NCBI RefSeq assembly: GCF_014083945.1
Contig: NZ_CP046444.1
Span: 3,100,001 to 3,164,000 of the forward strand
Source: Granulicella sp. 5B5
GTDB taxonomy: Bacteria; Acidobacteriota; Terriglobia; Terriglobales; Acidobacteriaceae
Direction: 5' to 3'
DNA length: 64,000 nt
The notes below the pieces were generated by a model that was not told the DNA's origin, searched no databases, and saw nothing but the letters and a program-made list of their open reading frames with translations. Position 1 is the first letter of the stretch; each line of letters begins with the position of its first letter. Positions 25,934 to 34,831 of this stretch are shown here, in pieces. A program made the translations under genes and the position numbers.

Positions 25934-28900
25934 GGGACTTCTTAAGACACACAAAAAAGTCGCCACAACAAAGCCACCCAGCTTCGCGCCGCTGGGCGGT
26001 GGTATTTGGCAGCGGCGTCTCTATTATTGTCCTGCTACTCGCAGCTGCGACTTATTACACTTCAACGGCCGATTTCCAGCATAGGGTTACCTCTGAAGTC
26101 GTCAATGTACTGGAAAACGCGACTGGTGGACGGGTCGAGCTTCGATACATCCAGATCGTTCCCTGGCGTCTGTCGGTTGAAGCCGACGATCTGACCATCC
26201 ATGGTACTGAGCCGGCAAATGTGGCCCCTTATCTTTATGTAAAAAGCCTATATGTGCGCTTAAGGTTGAGGACTCTGGTTTTTGGGCTGATCCATGGCCA
26301 CATCCAACAGAGCATAAGGCTAAAAGAGTTGCGAATCGAGAAGCCGCGCTTTCATCTCATCATCGACAAGGATGGAAATACCAATCAGCCGACGCCGAAA
26401 CATAAGACTTCCAGCACAGAGCCTTTGCAGGACACATTACTCGATCTAAAGGTAGGCAGGGCAGAGTTATTGCATGGCGTTGCGGTCATCAATGATGCTG
26501 TAGTCCCTGTCAACGTAGAGGGGAATGATCTGGATGCCAACCTTTCCTATGTGCGGCAATCGGATAGTTATCAAATACAGATGGCTATTCACAATCTCGC
26601 GACGCAGTTGACGAGCGAGCCGTATGTGAAATCGAGCCTGCAGTTATTGGGCCAGCTTGGCAGAAACACGGCGCAGCTGGACAAGTTGGCGTTTGATACT
26701 GAGCGCAGTGGACATCTTTCCGTAAGCGGAAGCTTGAAGAACTTTAGCCGGCCAGAGTGGCAGTTCAAGGCAGCAGGCTCAGTCGTGCTTCAAGAAGTCG
26801 GCGAACTTGCGGCGATCGATGGGTTCAACTCAGGGACTGCTGTGATTTCGGCGGATGGCCACAACTGCTCTAGTGGGGAGCCTACCGTGCCGGCTCCTCG
26901 AACTGCACGGCGAGGGCGGGGCACGAAGGCTGCGAGCAACAGCGTTTCTACCTCCGCTCCTCCATGCGGTGCCGACTATCTTATCCGTGGCAATGTCAAG
27001 GTGCGCGATGCCAGTTACCGCAACGAATATGTGCGGCTCGCACACGTGGATGGCGATACGGATCTCTCCATCACTCCCGGTTTGGTTTCGCTCACGAACA
27101 TGATCGGTATGTTCCGCGAAGGAGGCGGTGCTCAGGGGTCGCTTCGCATACAGGGCTCTGCCGATGGCACCTCCACCCACGCCCATCTATCTGCGAAGGT
27201 GGATCGGATTCCCCTGCGCACGATCATGGACGTCACTGCACCGGAGCACTATGGTGATCTGGGGTTTGATACCTCGATTACAGGCCCCGTCACTGTTGAG
27301 TGGCAGGGTGGAGTCAAAGAGGTATCCTCTACCGTGCAGGTGGACGCCAACCTTGCGCTCGCGCCAACGGGAGTGATCCGCAAGGGAGCGTTGTCGAATG
27401 TGCCCATTCGCGGGACCATCGTCGGACACTACGATGGCAAGCCAGAAGATGTGAGCGTCGCGCAGTTGCAGCTTCAAACCCCGGCGACGACGCTCGATGC
27501 TCGCGGTATTCTGGGCGTCAATCAAGGCGATGCGCTGACCAGCCTGCAGGTCAACCTTGCCGTGCAGGACCTCGGCGAGTTCGATCAGCTGTTGCGCACG
27601 CTCGGCCTTACTGCCAACGGCAAGGTTGGCAGAGCAGCGATCCCGATTGACTTGCACGGCACGCTCGGATTTACCGGCTCAGCGAAGGGTGAGATCCACG
27701 ACCTCGATGTAGATGGACACCTGACAGCGAACAACATTGAGGTCAATCTGGGGCAGGATATGAACGTGCAACTGGACTCGGTGGTTGGCGACGCTGAGTA
27801 CTCGCCGTCTACGGGGATTGCAATTGCGTCGTCGACGATACGGCGCGGCACCGCGGTTCTGAATGCTTCTGGAACGTATAAGCCATTCCGGGTGGCGGGC
27901 ATGCGCAGGTCTCCGGAGTATTTATGGAACGACGACGGTGAGATCGATGCGACGTTGAAGCTCGCACATGCGCAGGTCTCCGACATGCTGCAGATTGCCG
28001 GGCAGAGCAACAATGTGCCGGTAACGGGCACTGCGGACCTCAACGTCCACGCCAAAGGCACTATGAACAACCTGCAGGCGTCGGGATACGCGACGCTGTC
28101 TAACGGTGTTGCTTACGGCGAGGCGTATCAGCTGCTCAGCGTTGACGCCGCTGTCCAGGGAAAGCAGATTCAGGCGAGCAAAGTGCTGCTGCGGGCACAC
28201 GACGAAGTGATCTCCGGCAGCGGCAGTTACAACCTCGACAGCAAGCACATTGCGGCACAGCTTCAGGGCAGTCAGCTACACCTCTCTCGCTTTACCCGCT
28301 TCAATCAGATAAGCCCGAACGCGGATGGAGTACTGACCTTTAAGACTTCGATGAACGGCACCGCGACCGTTCCAAACCTGAACGCAAAGTTGAATCTGAC
28401 TAACATAACGGCACTCGGCAAGCCGGTCGGCACACTGGATGCGACGGCCACGAGCACTGGCTCTACGGTGCACTACCAGTTGAACTCCACGCTTGTCGGC
28501 GCGAAGGCGCAGGCGGAAGGGCAGACGGAGCTGAGCGGCGACTACCAGACGCAGGCGAAGCTCTCGGTAAGTGGGCTCAACCTGGCGGAGTCTCTGGCGA
28601 TCTTCGCTCCAAGCTCCATCAAGAGCAGCTCGGACATCGCAGGCACCGTCACTGTCAGTGGTCCATTGGCCAAGCCTGCGCAGCTATCCGGAACGGCGGA
28701 GCTGCAAAACATCGACCTCAAGCTTGAGGGTGTCGAACTGCGGTCTCCTGAGCCTGTGCACGCGAGCCTCAACGCCGGGCTGCTGACGCTCGACCAGCTC
28801 CACATCACCGGGCAGGATACCGACTTGCGTGCCTCTGGGACGGCACAGGTCTTCGGCGACAACAACCCACTCGGCGGCGCTCTGCACCTGAACGCCAGCG

Positions 28901-30147
28901 GCAACATCAGCATGGCGCTCGCGCATAGCTTTGACTCCGAACTTATCTCGTCGGGTAAAGTGAGCTTCCAGATGACGGCGCTGGGTCGCATGAAGAAGCC
29001 CGCGTTGACCGGCAACGTGAAGCTGCAGAATGTGAACCTTGCTCTCGACGGTATTGCGAACGGCCTGAGCGACTTGAACGGCACGCTTGCCTTCAATCAA
29101 GACCGTCTCGATGTGAAGGAGCTGACGGGCAGCACGGGTGGCGGGCAGCTGAAGATCGGGGGCTACCTCGCCTACAACAAGGGCCTGTACGCAGACCTCA
29201 ACGCAACAGGCGAGGCTGTGCGTGTGCGGGTGTATGGGCTGAGCACGACGGCGACGGCCAAGTTGCGGCTGCAGGGCACGCCTGCCTCGATGCTGCTCTC
29301 CGGCAACGTGCTGATCACACGGTTCGGCGTTGGGCCGGATGTGGATTATGCGGCGTTCTCGGCGCTCGGTCCATCGCTGCCTCCGCAACCCGACGATCCC
29401 ACCAACAAGATCCACATGGATGTGCACGTCGCCAGCGCACCCGAACTCGACTTCCAGAACTCCTACGCGAAGCTTGCAGGCTCAGTGGATTTGAATGTGC
29501 GCGGCACAATTGCGCAGCCGGTGATCCTCGGGCGCATCCTGGTGACGTATGGAAAGGCGACCTTTGCGGGCACCAAGTATGATCTGGAACGTGGCAGCAT
29601 CACCTTCAGCAATCCGGTGCGGATTGACCCGGTGATCGACCTGGACGCCGCGGCGCGCGTGGAGACCTACGACATCACGATCGGGCTGCATGGCACCATG
29701 GGCAACCTGCACCCTACCTACCGGTCGCAGCCGCCGTTGACCGAGGCGGACATCTTCAACCTGCTCGCGCTCGGCCGCACGCAGGAGGAGGCGCAGATCT
29801 ATCAGCAGCAACAGCAGCAGGCGGGTGCCGATCCCACGACGAACGCCATTCTTGGCAGCGCGCTCAATGCAACGGTGTCTACCCGCGTGGGCAAGCTGTT
29901 CGGCAATGGCTCGGTCAAGATCGACCCAACGTATGTGGGCAACCTTGGCAACTCCTCGGCCCGCATCACGATTCAGGAGCCAATCTCCAAGCAGCTCACG
30001 CTGACGTTTGCGACCAACGTAAACGAGACCGAGCAGCAGCTGATCCAGGTGCAGTACCAGATCAACCAGAGCACCTCGATTGTGGTGACGCGCGATGAGA
30101 ACGATGTCTACTCGGTGGTCTACAAGATTCGGAAGCGGTACAAGTAG
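25930..30147 (+). CDS. tamB: TamB-like translocation/assembly or lipid-transfer protein
   Basis: A 1405-residue protein with an N-terminal membrane anchor (residues ~23-43, 'VVFGSGVSIIVLLLAAATYY'), an AsmA-like beginning ('GGRVELRYIQIVPWRLSVEA'), a long beta-helical body of repeated short strands, and the C-terminal TamB (DUF490) domain. The last contains 'VTYGKATFAGTKYDLERGSI', 'PPLTEADIFNLLALGRTQEE' and the ending 'VVTRDENDVYSVVYKIRKRY'. TamB-type proteins bridge inner and outer membranes and work with an Omp85 partner. Its ATG overlaps the preceding stop (ATGA), so it is the third gene of the operon. The top-strand composition changes from C-rich to G-rich inside its first ~500 bp. Confidence 0.92.
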   Translation: MRDFLRHTKKSPQQSHPASRRWAVVFGSGVSIIVLLLAAATYYTSTADFQHRVTSEVVNVLENATGGRVELRYIQIVPWRLSVEADDLTIHGTEPANVAPYLYVKSLYVRLRLRTLVFGLIHGHIQQSIRLKELRIEKPRFHLIIDKDGNTNQPTPKHKTSSTEPLQDTLLDLKVGRAELLHGVAVINDAVVPVNVEGNDLDANLSYVRQSDSYQIQMAIHNLATQLTSEPYVKSSLQLLGQLGRNTAQLDKLAFDTERSGHLSVSGSLKNFSRPEWQFKAAGSVVLQEVGELAAIDGFNSGTAVISADGHNCSSGEPTVPAPRTARRGRGTKAASNSVSTSAPPCGADYLIRGNVKVRDASYRNEYVRLAHVDGDTDLSITPGLVSLTNMIGMFREGGGAQGSLRIQGSADGTSTHAHLSAKVDRIPLRTIMDVTAPEHYGDLGFDTSITGPVTVEWQGGVKEVSSTVQVDANLALAPTGVIRKGALSNVPIRGTIVGHYDGKPEDVSVAQLQLQTPATTLDARGILGVNQGDALTSLQVNLAVQDLGEFDQLLRTLGLTANGKVGRAAIPIDLHGTLGFTGSAKGEIHDLDVDGHLTANNIEVNLGQDMNVQLDSVVGDAEYSPSTGIAIASSTIRRGTAVLNASGTYKPFRVAGMRRSPEYLWNDDGEIDATLKLAHAQVSDMLQIAGQSNNVPVTGTADLNVHAKGTMNNLQASGYATLSNGVAYGEAYQLLSVDAAVQGKQIQASKVLLRAHDEVISGSGSYNLDSKHIAAQLQGSQLHLSRFTRFNQISPNADGVLTFKTSMNGTATVPNLNAKLNLTNITALGKPVGTLDATATSTGSTVHYQLNSTLVGAKAQAEGQTELSGDYQTQAKLSVSGLNLAESLAIFAPSSIKSSSDIAGTVTVSGPLAKPAQLSGTAELQNIDLKLEGVELRSPEPVHASLNAGLLTLDQLHITGQDTDLRASGTAQVFGDNNPLGGALHLNASGNISMALAHSFDSELISSGKVSFQMTALGRMKKPALTGNVKLQNVNLALDGIANGLSDLNGTLAFNQDRLDVKELTGSTGGGQLKIGGYLAYNKGLYADLNATGEAVRVRVYGLSTTATAKLRLQGTPASMLLSGNVLITRFGVGPDVDYAAFSALGPSLPPQPDDPTNKIHMDVHVASAPELDFQNSYAKLAGSVDLNVRGTIAQPVILGRILVTYGKATFAGTKYDLERGSITFSNPVRIDPVIDLDAAARVETYDITIGLHGTMGNLHPTYRSQPPLTEADIFNLLALGRTQEEAQIYQQQQQQAGADPTTNAILGSALNATVSTRVGKLFGNGSVKIDPTYVGNLGNSSARITIQEPISKQLTLTFATNVNETEQQLIQVQYQINQSTSIVVTRDENDVYSVVYKIRKRYK

Positions 30148-30262
30148 CCGATACCCCTCCCCCCTCCCTATGTAGCGGAGGTATCTAGTAGAATCATCGA
30201 CTTACGGGATGATCCAGGGGGTAAGTGGCTGATTCTGTATATGGTTACGGGTATGATATGGG
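30148..30262 (+). repeat. Long post-stop repeat (family B), copy 2
   Basis: Begins at the tamB stop codon and matches the reverse complement of 19260-19377 over its length: 'ATACCCCTCC', 'TATGTAGCGGAGGTATCTAG', an inverted repeat around 30191-30235 (arms GAATCATCGACTTAC and GTAAGTGGCTGATTC, two mismatches), and 'GGGTATGATATGGGA' at the end. Confidence 0.75.
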
Positions 30263-30798
30263 AAATAAAGGGGATAGAGGACAGGGGACAGAGGATCGTG
30301 AAAGGCGTATCGAAGAAACCGCCTGCAAAGGGGGCTACTTCTATTGTAGCCAGCCGCGCTGGTGAAGTTGTTTTTCTTTTCGGGCGGGAAGCGGTTTGGT
30401 TTGTTTGGGTTGGGAGCGGATTTGGCGGCTGGGGCTTGACATGAAATTTTCTTGTATGCAGGTGACGTCGCTGTGGTGCTGCCCTGGTTCAACGGCGCAC
30501 GCCGCAAGCGGTATGCTCGCGCCTTCTGCTCTCGCTACGAGAAATACAGGGGTTTCTCCACTACACATGACGATGAAGCCGTCATATTCCGGTCGAAATG
30601 ACAAACTTTTTGGGATAGACAAGCTTCTTTGCACAAAGCATCTGGCTGCCACTAACGAATCGGCTAGAAAAGCGTCTCTTGGAGAAGCTCGCACTGCCTT
30701 GACGATATATCCTGAAGGGGACGCGTTCGAGCAGCCGGAGTGTGTGGCTGTATGTATGCGAAACTTTTGAACCCAGCGCCGCCACCCGAGCGGACGCG
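30263..30798. other. Intergenic region with repeat family A, copy 2
   Basis: No gene is seen in these 536 bp. Positions 30515-30612 hold a copy of repeat family A: 'CTCGCGCCTTCTGCTCTCGC', 'TACAGGGGTTTCTCC', 'GATGAAGCCGTCATATTCC', 'GGTCGAAATGACAA'. It is most similar to the copy at 42825-42925, including the flanking 'TTTGCACAAAG' block. Short open frames here follow the repeat and are not supported. Confidence 0.6.
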
Positions 30799-31572
30799 AT
30801 GAGGAAGATGCTCCAAGCGATGAAGATGACCCTCCCGGCAGTGTGCCGCGCTATGAAAGCCAGCGCCCTGATACTCACCACAGCCTTTGCTGTAACCACC
30901 GTTGGCAGGGTCGATGCGCAGGTAGCAGCCCCCGGCACCGCGCCGGTGAAGGCCAACACCGCCAAGGCGCTGGCACCTGGCTCCGGCCCTTCGTATACCA
31001 ACCATTGGGAGATCTTCGGCGGCTTGCTATATGCCAACGGCCAGGCCGGACAGAGCCTCCCCAAGCACTTCAATGCCGGTGGCGGCGAGATCGAAGGGAC
31101 CTACTGGCTTAGCCCAACGAGCGGCAGCTACCTGTTTCGTCACCTGGGCGTGAGCGCGGATGGCCGGTTCACTGCGGGCACGACGCCTCTGTCTCCGAAC
31201 CAGTACAACCTGAACCGTGTGCTGGTGCAGCAGTTCATGGGCGGCGCAGGCCCGAGCTGGCGCGGCCCCAAGAACCGCTATGTCGCCATCGACTTCCACG
31301 GCTACGGCGGTGTGACGCACGGTATCTTCGACCATGCGATCACAGGCTACCCGTCCAACCCACAGGGCGTGACCCCGCCGACGACCGCCTCGGTGGGGCT
31401 GTACAGCAACCGCAGCGGGGCCTGGGCAGCAGCGGGCGGCAGCATCGACTTCAACCAGGGCAAGCGCTGGGCCGTGCGGCTCTCGCCGGACATCACCTTT
31501 GAGCACTATGGCACCGAGCTGCGCGAGTTTTTCTCCATCTCCGGCGGCGCGCTTTATCGCTTCGGCAAGTAG
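30799..31572 (+). CDS. Outer-membrane beta-barrel protein, hypothetical
   Basis: A 257-residue exported protein: signal peptide ('ASALILTTAFAVTTVGRVDA'), then alternating hydrophobic/polar strands ('WEIFGGLLYANGQAG', 'NRYVAIDFHGYGGVTHGIF', 'WAVRLSPDITFEHYG') and an ending 'ISGGALYRFGK', consistent with an eight-stranded OmpA-like or OprF-like barrel. It begins at the ATG at 30799. The function is unknown. It is convergent with glgC and separated from it by a long perfect bidirectional terminator. Confidence 0.65.
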   Translation: MRKMLQAMKMTLPAVCRAMKASALILTTAFAVTTVGRVDAQVAAPGTAPVKANTAKALAPGSGPSYTNHWEIFGGLLYANGQAGQSLPKHFNAGGGEIEGTYWLSPTSGSYLFRHLGVSADGRFTAGTTPLSPNQYNLNRVLVQQFMGGAGPSWRGPKNRYVAIDFHGYGGVTHGIFDHAITGYPSNPQGVTPPTTASVGLYSNRSGAWAAAGGSIDFNQGKRWAVRLSPDITFEHYGTELREFFSISGGALYRFGK

Positions 31573-31606
31573 TGGAGAGGCAGTGGGTAATGAGTAGTGA
31601 GTAGAG

Positions 31607-31650
31607 AAAAGCCAAAGCCCACCGAGAGGACTCGGTGGGCTTTGGCTTTT
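31607..31650. terminator. Bidirectional terminator between the barrel protein and glgC
   Basis: A perfect 20-bp stem (31607-31626 and 31631-31650) with a 4-nt loop AGGA, with A4 on the left and T4 on the right, lies between two convergent genes. It is a strong terminator for both directions. Confidence 0.95.
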
Positions 31651-31693
31651 GATGAGCAAGATTGAAGATATAGCTCCACTACTCACTGTCTCA

Positions 31694-32944
31694 CTACCCC
31701 TGCAGAAAGCCCGGGCTGACCGGGTTCTCATAGACAGAGTAGTCGCGGGTAACGACGGTGAGGCCGCCGGAGGAGACGAAGTAGTTCTTCTTGTCCTGGG
31801 CGGGGTCGTAGCCGATGACGGTGCCGTCGGGGATGTGGCAGTCGCGGTCGATGATGGCGTTGCGGATGTGGCAGTGGCGGCCGATGTTGACGTGCGAAAA
31901 CACCACGCTGGACTCCACATCTGCGTAGCTGTTCACGCGCACATCGTGCGAAAGGACGGAGTTGCGCACTACCGCGCCAGAGACGATGCAGCCAGCTGAG
32001 ACGATGGAGTTGATCCCCATGCCCGTGCGTCCCGGTTCACCGAAGACGAACTTCGCTGGCGGATACTGGTAGGCGCGGGTGCGCATGGGCCATGCCTTGT
32101 CATAGAGATTGAAGGTCGGTGAGACCGAAGCGATGTCCATGTTCGCGGCGTAGTAGGCCTCCAGTGTGCCTACGTCGCGCCAGTAGAGTGCGCCCTTCTT
32201 GTTCTCGTCGACGAAGTTATATGCGTTGACCTTGTAGCGGCCGAGCAGGTTCGGCAGGATGTTATGGCCGAAGTCGTGCTTCGAGTCCGGGTCCTCGGAG
32301 TCCTTGACCAGCTCAGGCAGAAGCACGTCGGTATTGAAGAGGTAGATGCCCATGGAGGCGTCGACCATCTCCGGGTTGAAGGGCGAACGAAGGCTTGTTT
32401 CCTTCGGCTTCTCGATAAAGCCAGTGACCTCGCCGTTGCGCGCGACCTCGACGACGCCGAACTGCGCGACCTCATCCGGGTTGATGGGCAGCGTGGCGAT
32501 GGTGACATCTGCGCCGGAGTCAATGTGCTGCTGGCGCATCAGTGCATAGTTCATCTTGTAGATGTGGTCGCCGGAGAGGATGAGCACATACTTCGGCTCC
32601 TCCGACCCGATGGAGTAGATGTTCTGGAAGACCGCGTCCGCCGTGCCCTGGTACCAGCTCTTGGAGACGCGCTGCATGGGGGGCAGGATCTCGATGAACT
32701 CGCCGAGCTCCGAGGCGACCACCGGGCCCCAGCCCTCGCGGATATGACGGTTGAGGCTGAGCGCCTTGTACTGCGTCAGGATGTAGACGTGGCGCAGGTC
32801 GGAGTTGATGCAGTTGGAGAGCGTGATGTCGATGATGCGGTACTGTCCTGCGAAGGGAACAGCTGGTTTAGCGCGATCGCGCGTGAGCGGAAATAGTCTC
32901 TCGCCCGCACCACCAGCGAGCAGAACGCCTAGTGTGTCTCTCAT
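31694..32944 (-). CDS. glgC: Glucose-1-phosphate adenylyltransferase
   Basis: GlgC makes ADP-glucose for glycogen synthesis. The 416-residue protein has the nucleotidyl-transferase start 'GVLLAGGAGERLFPLTRDRA' with 'KPAVPFAGQYRIIDITLSNC', the catalytic 'LILSGDHIYKMNY', 'FIEKPKE', 'YWRDVGTLEAYY', and a C-terminal left-handed beta-helix ('VVRNSVLSHDVRVNSYADVE'). Length and motif order are standard. Other glg genes are not in the window. It ends at the bidirectional terminator 31607-31650. Confidence 0.96.
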   Translation of the reverse strand: MRDTLGVLLAGGAGERLFPLTRDRAKPAVPFAGQYRIIDITLSNCINSDLRHVYILTQYKALSLNRHIREGWGPVVASELGEFIEILPPMQRVSKSWYQGTADAVFQNIYSIGSEEPKYVLILSGDHIYKMNYALMRQQHIDSGADVTIATLPINPDEVAQFGVVEVARNGEVTGFIEKPKETSLRSPFNPEMVDASMGIYLFNTDVLLPELVKDSEDPDSKHDFGHNILPNLLGRYKVNAYNFVDENKKGALYWRDVGTLEAYYAANMDIASVSPTFNLYDKAWPMRTRAYQYPPAKFVFGEPGRTGMGINSIVSAGCIVSGAVVRNSVLSHDVRVNSYADVESSVVFSHVNIGRHCHIRNAIIDRDCHIPDGTVIGYDPAQDKKNYFVSSGGLTVVTRDYSVYENPVSPGFLQG

Positions 32945-33168
32945 TCTCCACCGTCCTTACCTGAAGCGACCCCCGAAGCGGTCTGTTACACAGCGCGGAA
33001 ACCGGATAGGCCCAAGAGTAAGATGCAGGGTCTTCGCAGCGGTGCCGCCCGAGTGTAGCACCGAAATGCAATGGGCTGTCCAGTAGGCGAGTTGCGGCAT
33101 CGCAGTGCGCGACATGACTGCATAAGCAGGCCGGCGGCGTGGAGGAGATAGCCGCGAGCGCGTGGTGC

Positions 33169-33501
33169 TCAGTCTGCCGAGGGGGTGCCGTCGCCGAGCG
33201 CAGGTCGCTCGTCAGGCGGTGCCTGCTCCTCCGTAGTGATGCGGAGAGAGCGCAGGAAGTTGAGGTCGTTGTGCGTAAACGGGCCCTCGGCGGCCTGATC
33301 GCCGGAGTCGGATTCAACCTCTTCGGACTCCTCGGCGACCTCGTTGAGGCCGATAGTGGCCTCAAGCATGAGGAGTACGTCGAAGCCCTGCTCGCGAATC
33401 TCGCGGACGACGCCGGAGATCTGGTCGGACTCACTGACGGACTCGTGAATCGCCTCGCCTAACTTCTGGATGAGTTCCTTCACCTGCTGGTTCAATGCCA
33501 C
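33169..33501 (-). CDS. Hypothetical acidic protein, 110 aa
   Basis: A small soluble protein with a helical N-terminal part ('QVKELIQKLGEAIHESVSES', 'SGVVREIREQGFDVLLMLEA') and an acidic, low-complexity C-terminal half ('ESEEVESDSGDQAAEG'). A GGAGGT-like ribosome site precedes ATG 33501. There is no recognised domain; the heptad-like N-terminal half suggests a coiled coil. It stands alone upstream of glgC on the same strand, 224 bp from it, a stretch in which nothing else is seen. Confidence 0.65.
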   Translation of the reverse strand: MALNQQVKELIQKLGEAIHESVSESDQISGVVREIREQGFDVLLMLEATIGLNEVAEESEEVESDSGDQAAEGPFTHNDLNFLRSLRITTEEQAPPDERPALGDGTPSAD

Positions 33502-33779
33502 CTCCCACGTTTCTCCGCGGAAAACCCTTCATTCAAGCGGAAACCCAATCGAGATATATTCCGATTGAATCTGTCTTGCACCACCGCAATGGGTATTCCC
33601 TGCGAAACAGGAACGGCAGCTGCGATGAGTCTTAACATAACGCCGATGCGAGGCAACGCCAAGGGCGAGTTTTCCAGAGGGGCGACCTGGCTAGCGGGGT
33701 CTTCGCCGCGTCTTTGCGCCGGTTGTGATTGGATTCGCTTGCATGGGCCAAGGTCGCAGCTCCCGGTACACTAATCGGG
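33502..33779. other. Intergenic region with no feature recognised
   Basis: These 278 bp between divergent hypothetical genes hold presumably the two promoters; no convincing -35/-10 pair, hairpin or gene was found. Confidence 0.4.
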
Positions 33780-34313
33780 ATGGATCGAGTGCGATTAGGA
33801 CGCGCCCTGGGTTATGGTGCCCGCCACGCCGCGAAGACGCTGGCGCAGGCGGTCGACGCCGCGACGGCGCCCAACCCGGCTCCGACGGCGAGACCCCCGG
33901 CACAGCCGGTTGCGAGCGCGCCACAGCCTGTTGCTGGTGCTCCACGGGCGGCTGCCGGCAGCGGAGACTTCCGCGAGAGCGTGGTGCAGGCCCAGCGCAC
34001 GGTGGCAGAGGCACAGCGGACCGTCAGCCAGACGCAGTCGCGCGTTCGCGGCGCAGCAAAGCAAGCCGGCAAGTCCGCGCTCGCGCCGGTCGCCAAGTTT
34101 TCGAGCGTGCTCTGGCTGGAGGTTACTGGAACCTTCTTCGGGCTGGTGGCTTTTGCCATGGGCGAGGGCATATGGCGGCTGCGTACAGCGATGAAGCTCG
34201 CAGCCAACGATCCGGAACGGATGAAGCTCTATGCCTGCGTCGCGCTGATGGCGCTGTTTGCGTACTTTGCGGTGAGCAACTTTGTTAGGGCGTCGCGGCG
34301 GCAACGGCGGTAG
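33780..34313 (+). CDS. Hypothetical membrane protein with Ala/Pro-rich linker, 177 aa
   Basis: The product has a basic N-terminus, a long Ala/Pro/Gln linker ('APNPAPTARPPAQPVASAPQ'), a helical stretch with repeats of 'AQRTVAEAQRTVSQTQSRVR' suggesting a coiled coil, and two membrane helices near the C-terminus ('VLWLEVTGTFFGLVAFAMGE', 'LYACVALMALFAYFAVSNF'), ending in a basic tail. The ATG at 33780 is used; a TTG at 33729 is possible. The family is not recognised. The next gene, tatA, is on the other strand and points towards it. Confidence 0.65.
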   Translation: MDRVRLGRALGYGARHAAKTLAQAVDAATAPNPAPTARPPAQPVASAPQPVAGAPRAAAGSGDFRESVVQAQRTVAEAQRTVSQTQSRVRGAAKQAGKSALAPVAKFSSVLWLEVTGTFFGLVAFAMGEGIWRLRTAMKLAANDPERMKLYACVALMALFAYFAVSNFVRASRRQRR

Positions 34314-34428
34314 CGGGTCTTTTCACGCGCTGAAAAACCGCGCCACCTTTATTCAGAATGACAACCTGCCAGAGTACGGGCATGTCCTGAAGAACGGTGG
34401 TCGCGGCGGTGTTGCGAAGAGCGTTGGT

Positions 34429-34656
34429 TTAAGCGGCAGGCGGCTTCAGGTCGTCGCCCGGCTTGGGGGTGACGGTGTGCGCGTCCACGGGCTTGGGGGT
34501 GTCCTTCACCTCGTCGGTGACGCCCTTCATGCCGTCTTTGAAGCCGCGCAGGCCTTCGCCGAGGCCCTTGCCGAGTTCAGGCAGCTTCTTGCCGCCAAAC
34601 AGCAGGATGGCGATGCCGGCGACGATCAGCAGGTGCCAGGGTTGAAAGAGTTCCAT
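34429..34656 (-). CDS. tatA: Twin-arginine translocase subunit TatA/TatE
   Basis: A 75-residue TatA-type protein that forms the protein-conducting part of the Tat system. It has the short membrane helix 'WHLLIVAGIAILLFGGKKLP', the FGxxxLP hinge (here FGGKKLP) and an amphipathic helix 'ELGKGLGEGLRGFKDGMKGV', then a charged Pro-rich tail. GGAG precedes the ATG. No tatB or tatC is nearby. A probable Tat substrate is encoded at 51310-52182. Confidence 0.93.
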   Translation of the reverse strand: MELFQPWHLLIVAGIAILLFGGKKLPELGKGLGEGLRGFKDGMKGVTDEVKDTPKPVDAHTVTPKPGDDLKPPAA

Positions 34657-34831
34657 CGTGAGTCTCCTTGCGAAGGCTGGCCTCTGCCAGCCGGGGGCGA
34701 TCTGGGGCCGTTAAGCCCGGACACAGTCATTGTCGCACGTTCTAACGGCGTCTGTTCGTTTACGGGCCAGCGGGACCTTTGGATGCCTTCCGCCGTGGTT
34801 CCGCGCGCCGGTCGGCGGTAGCATAGAAGCT

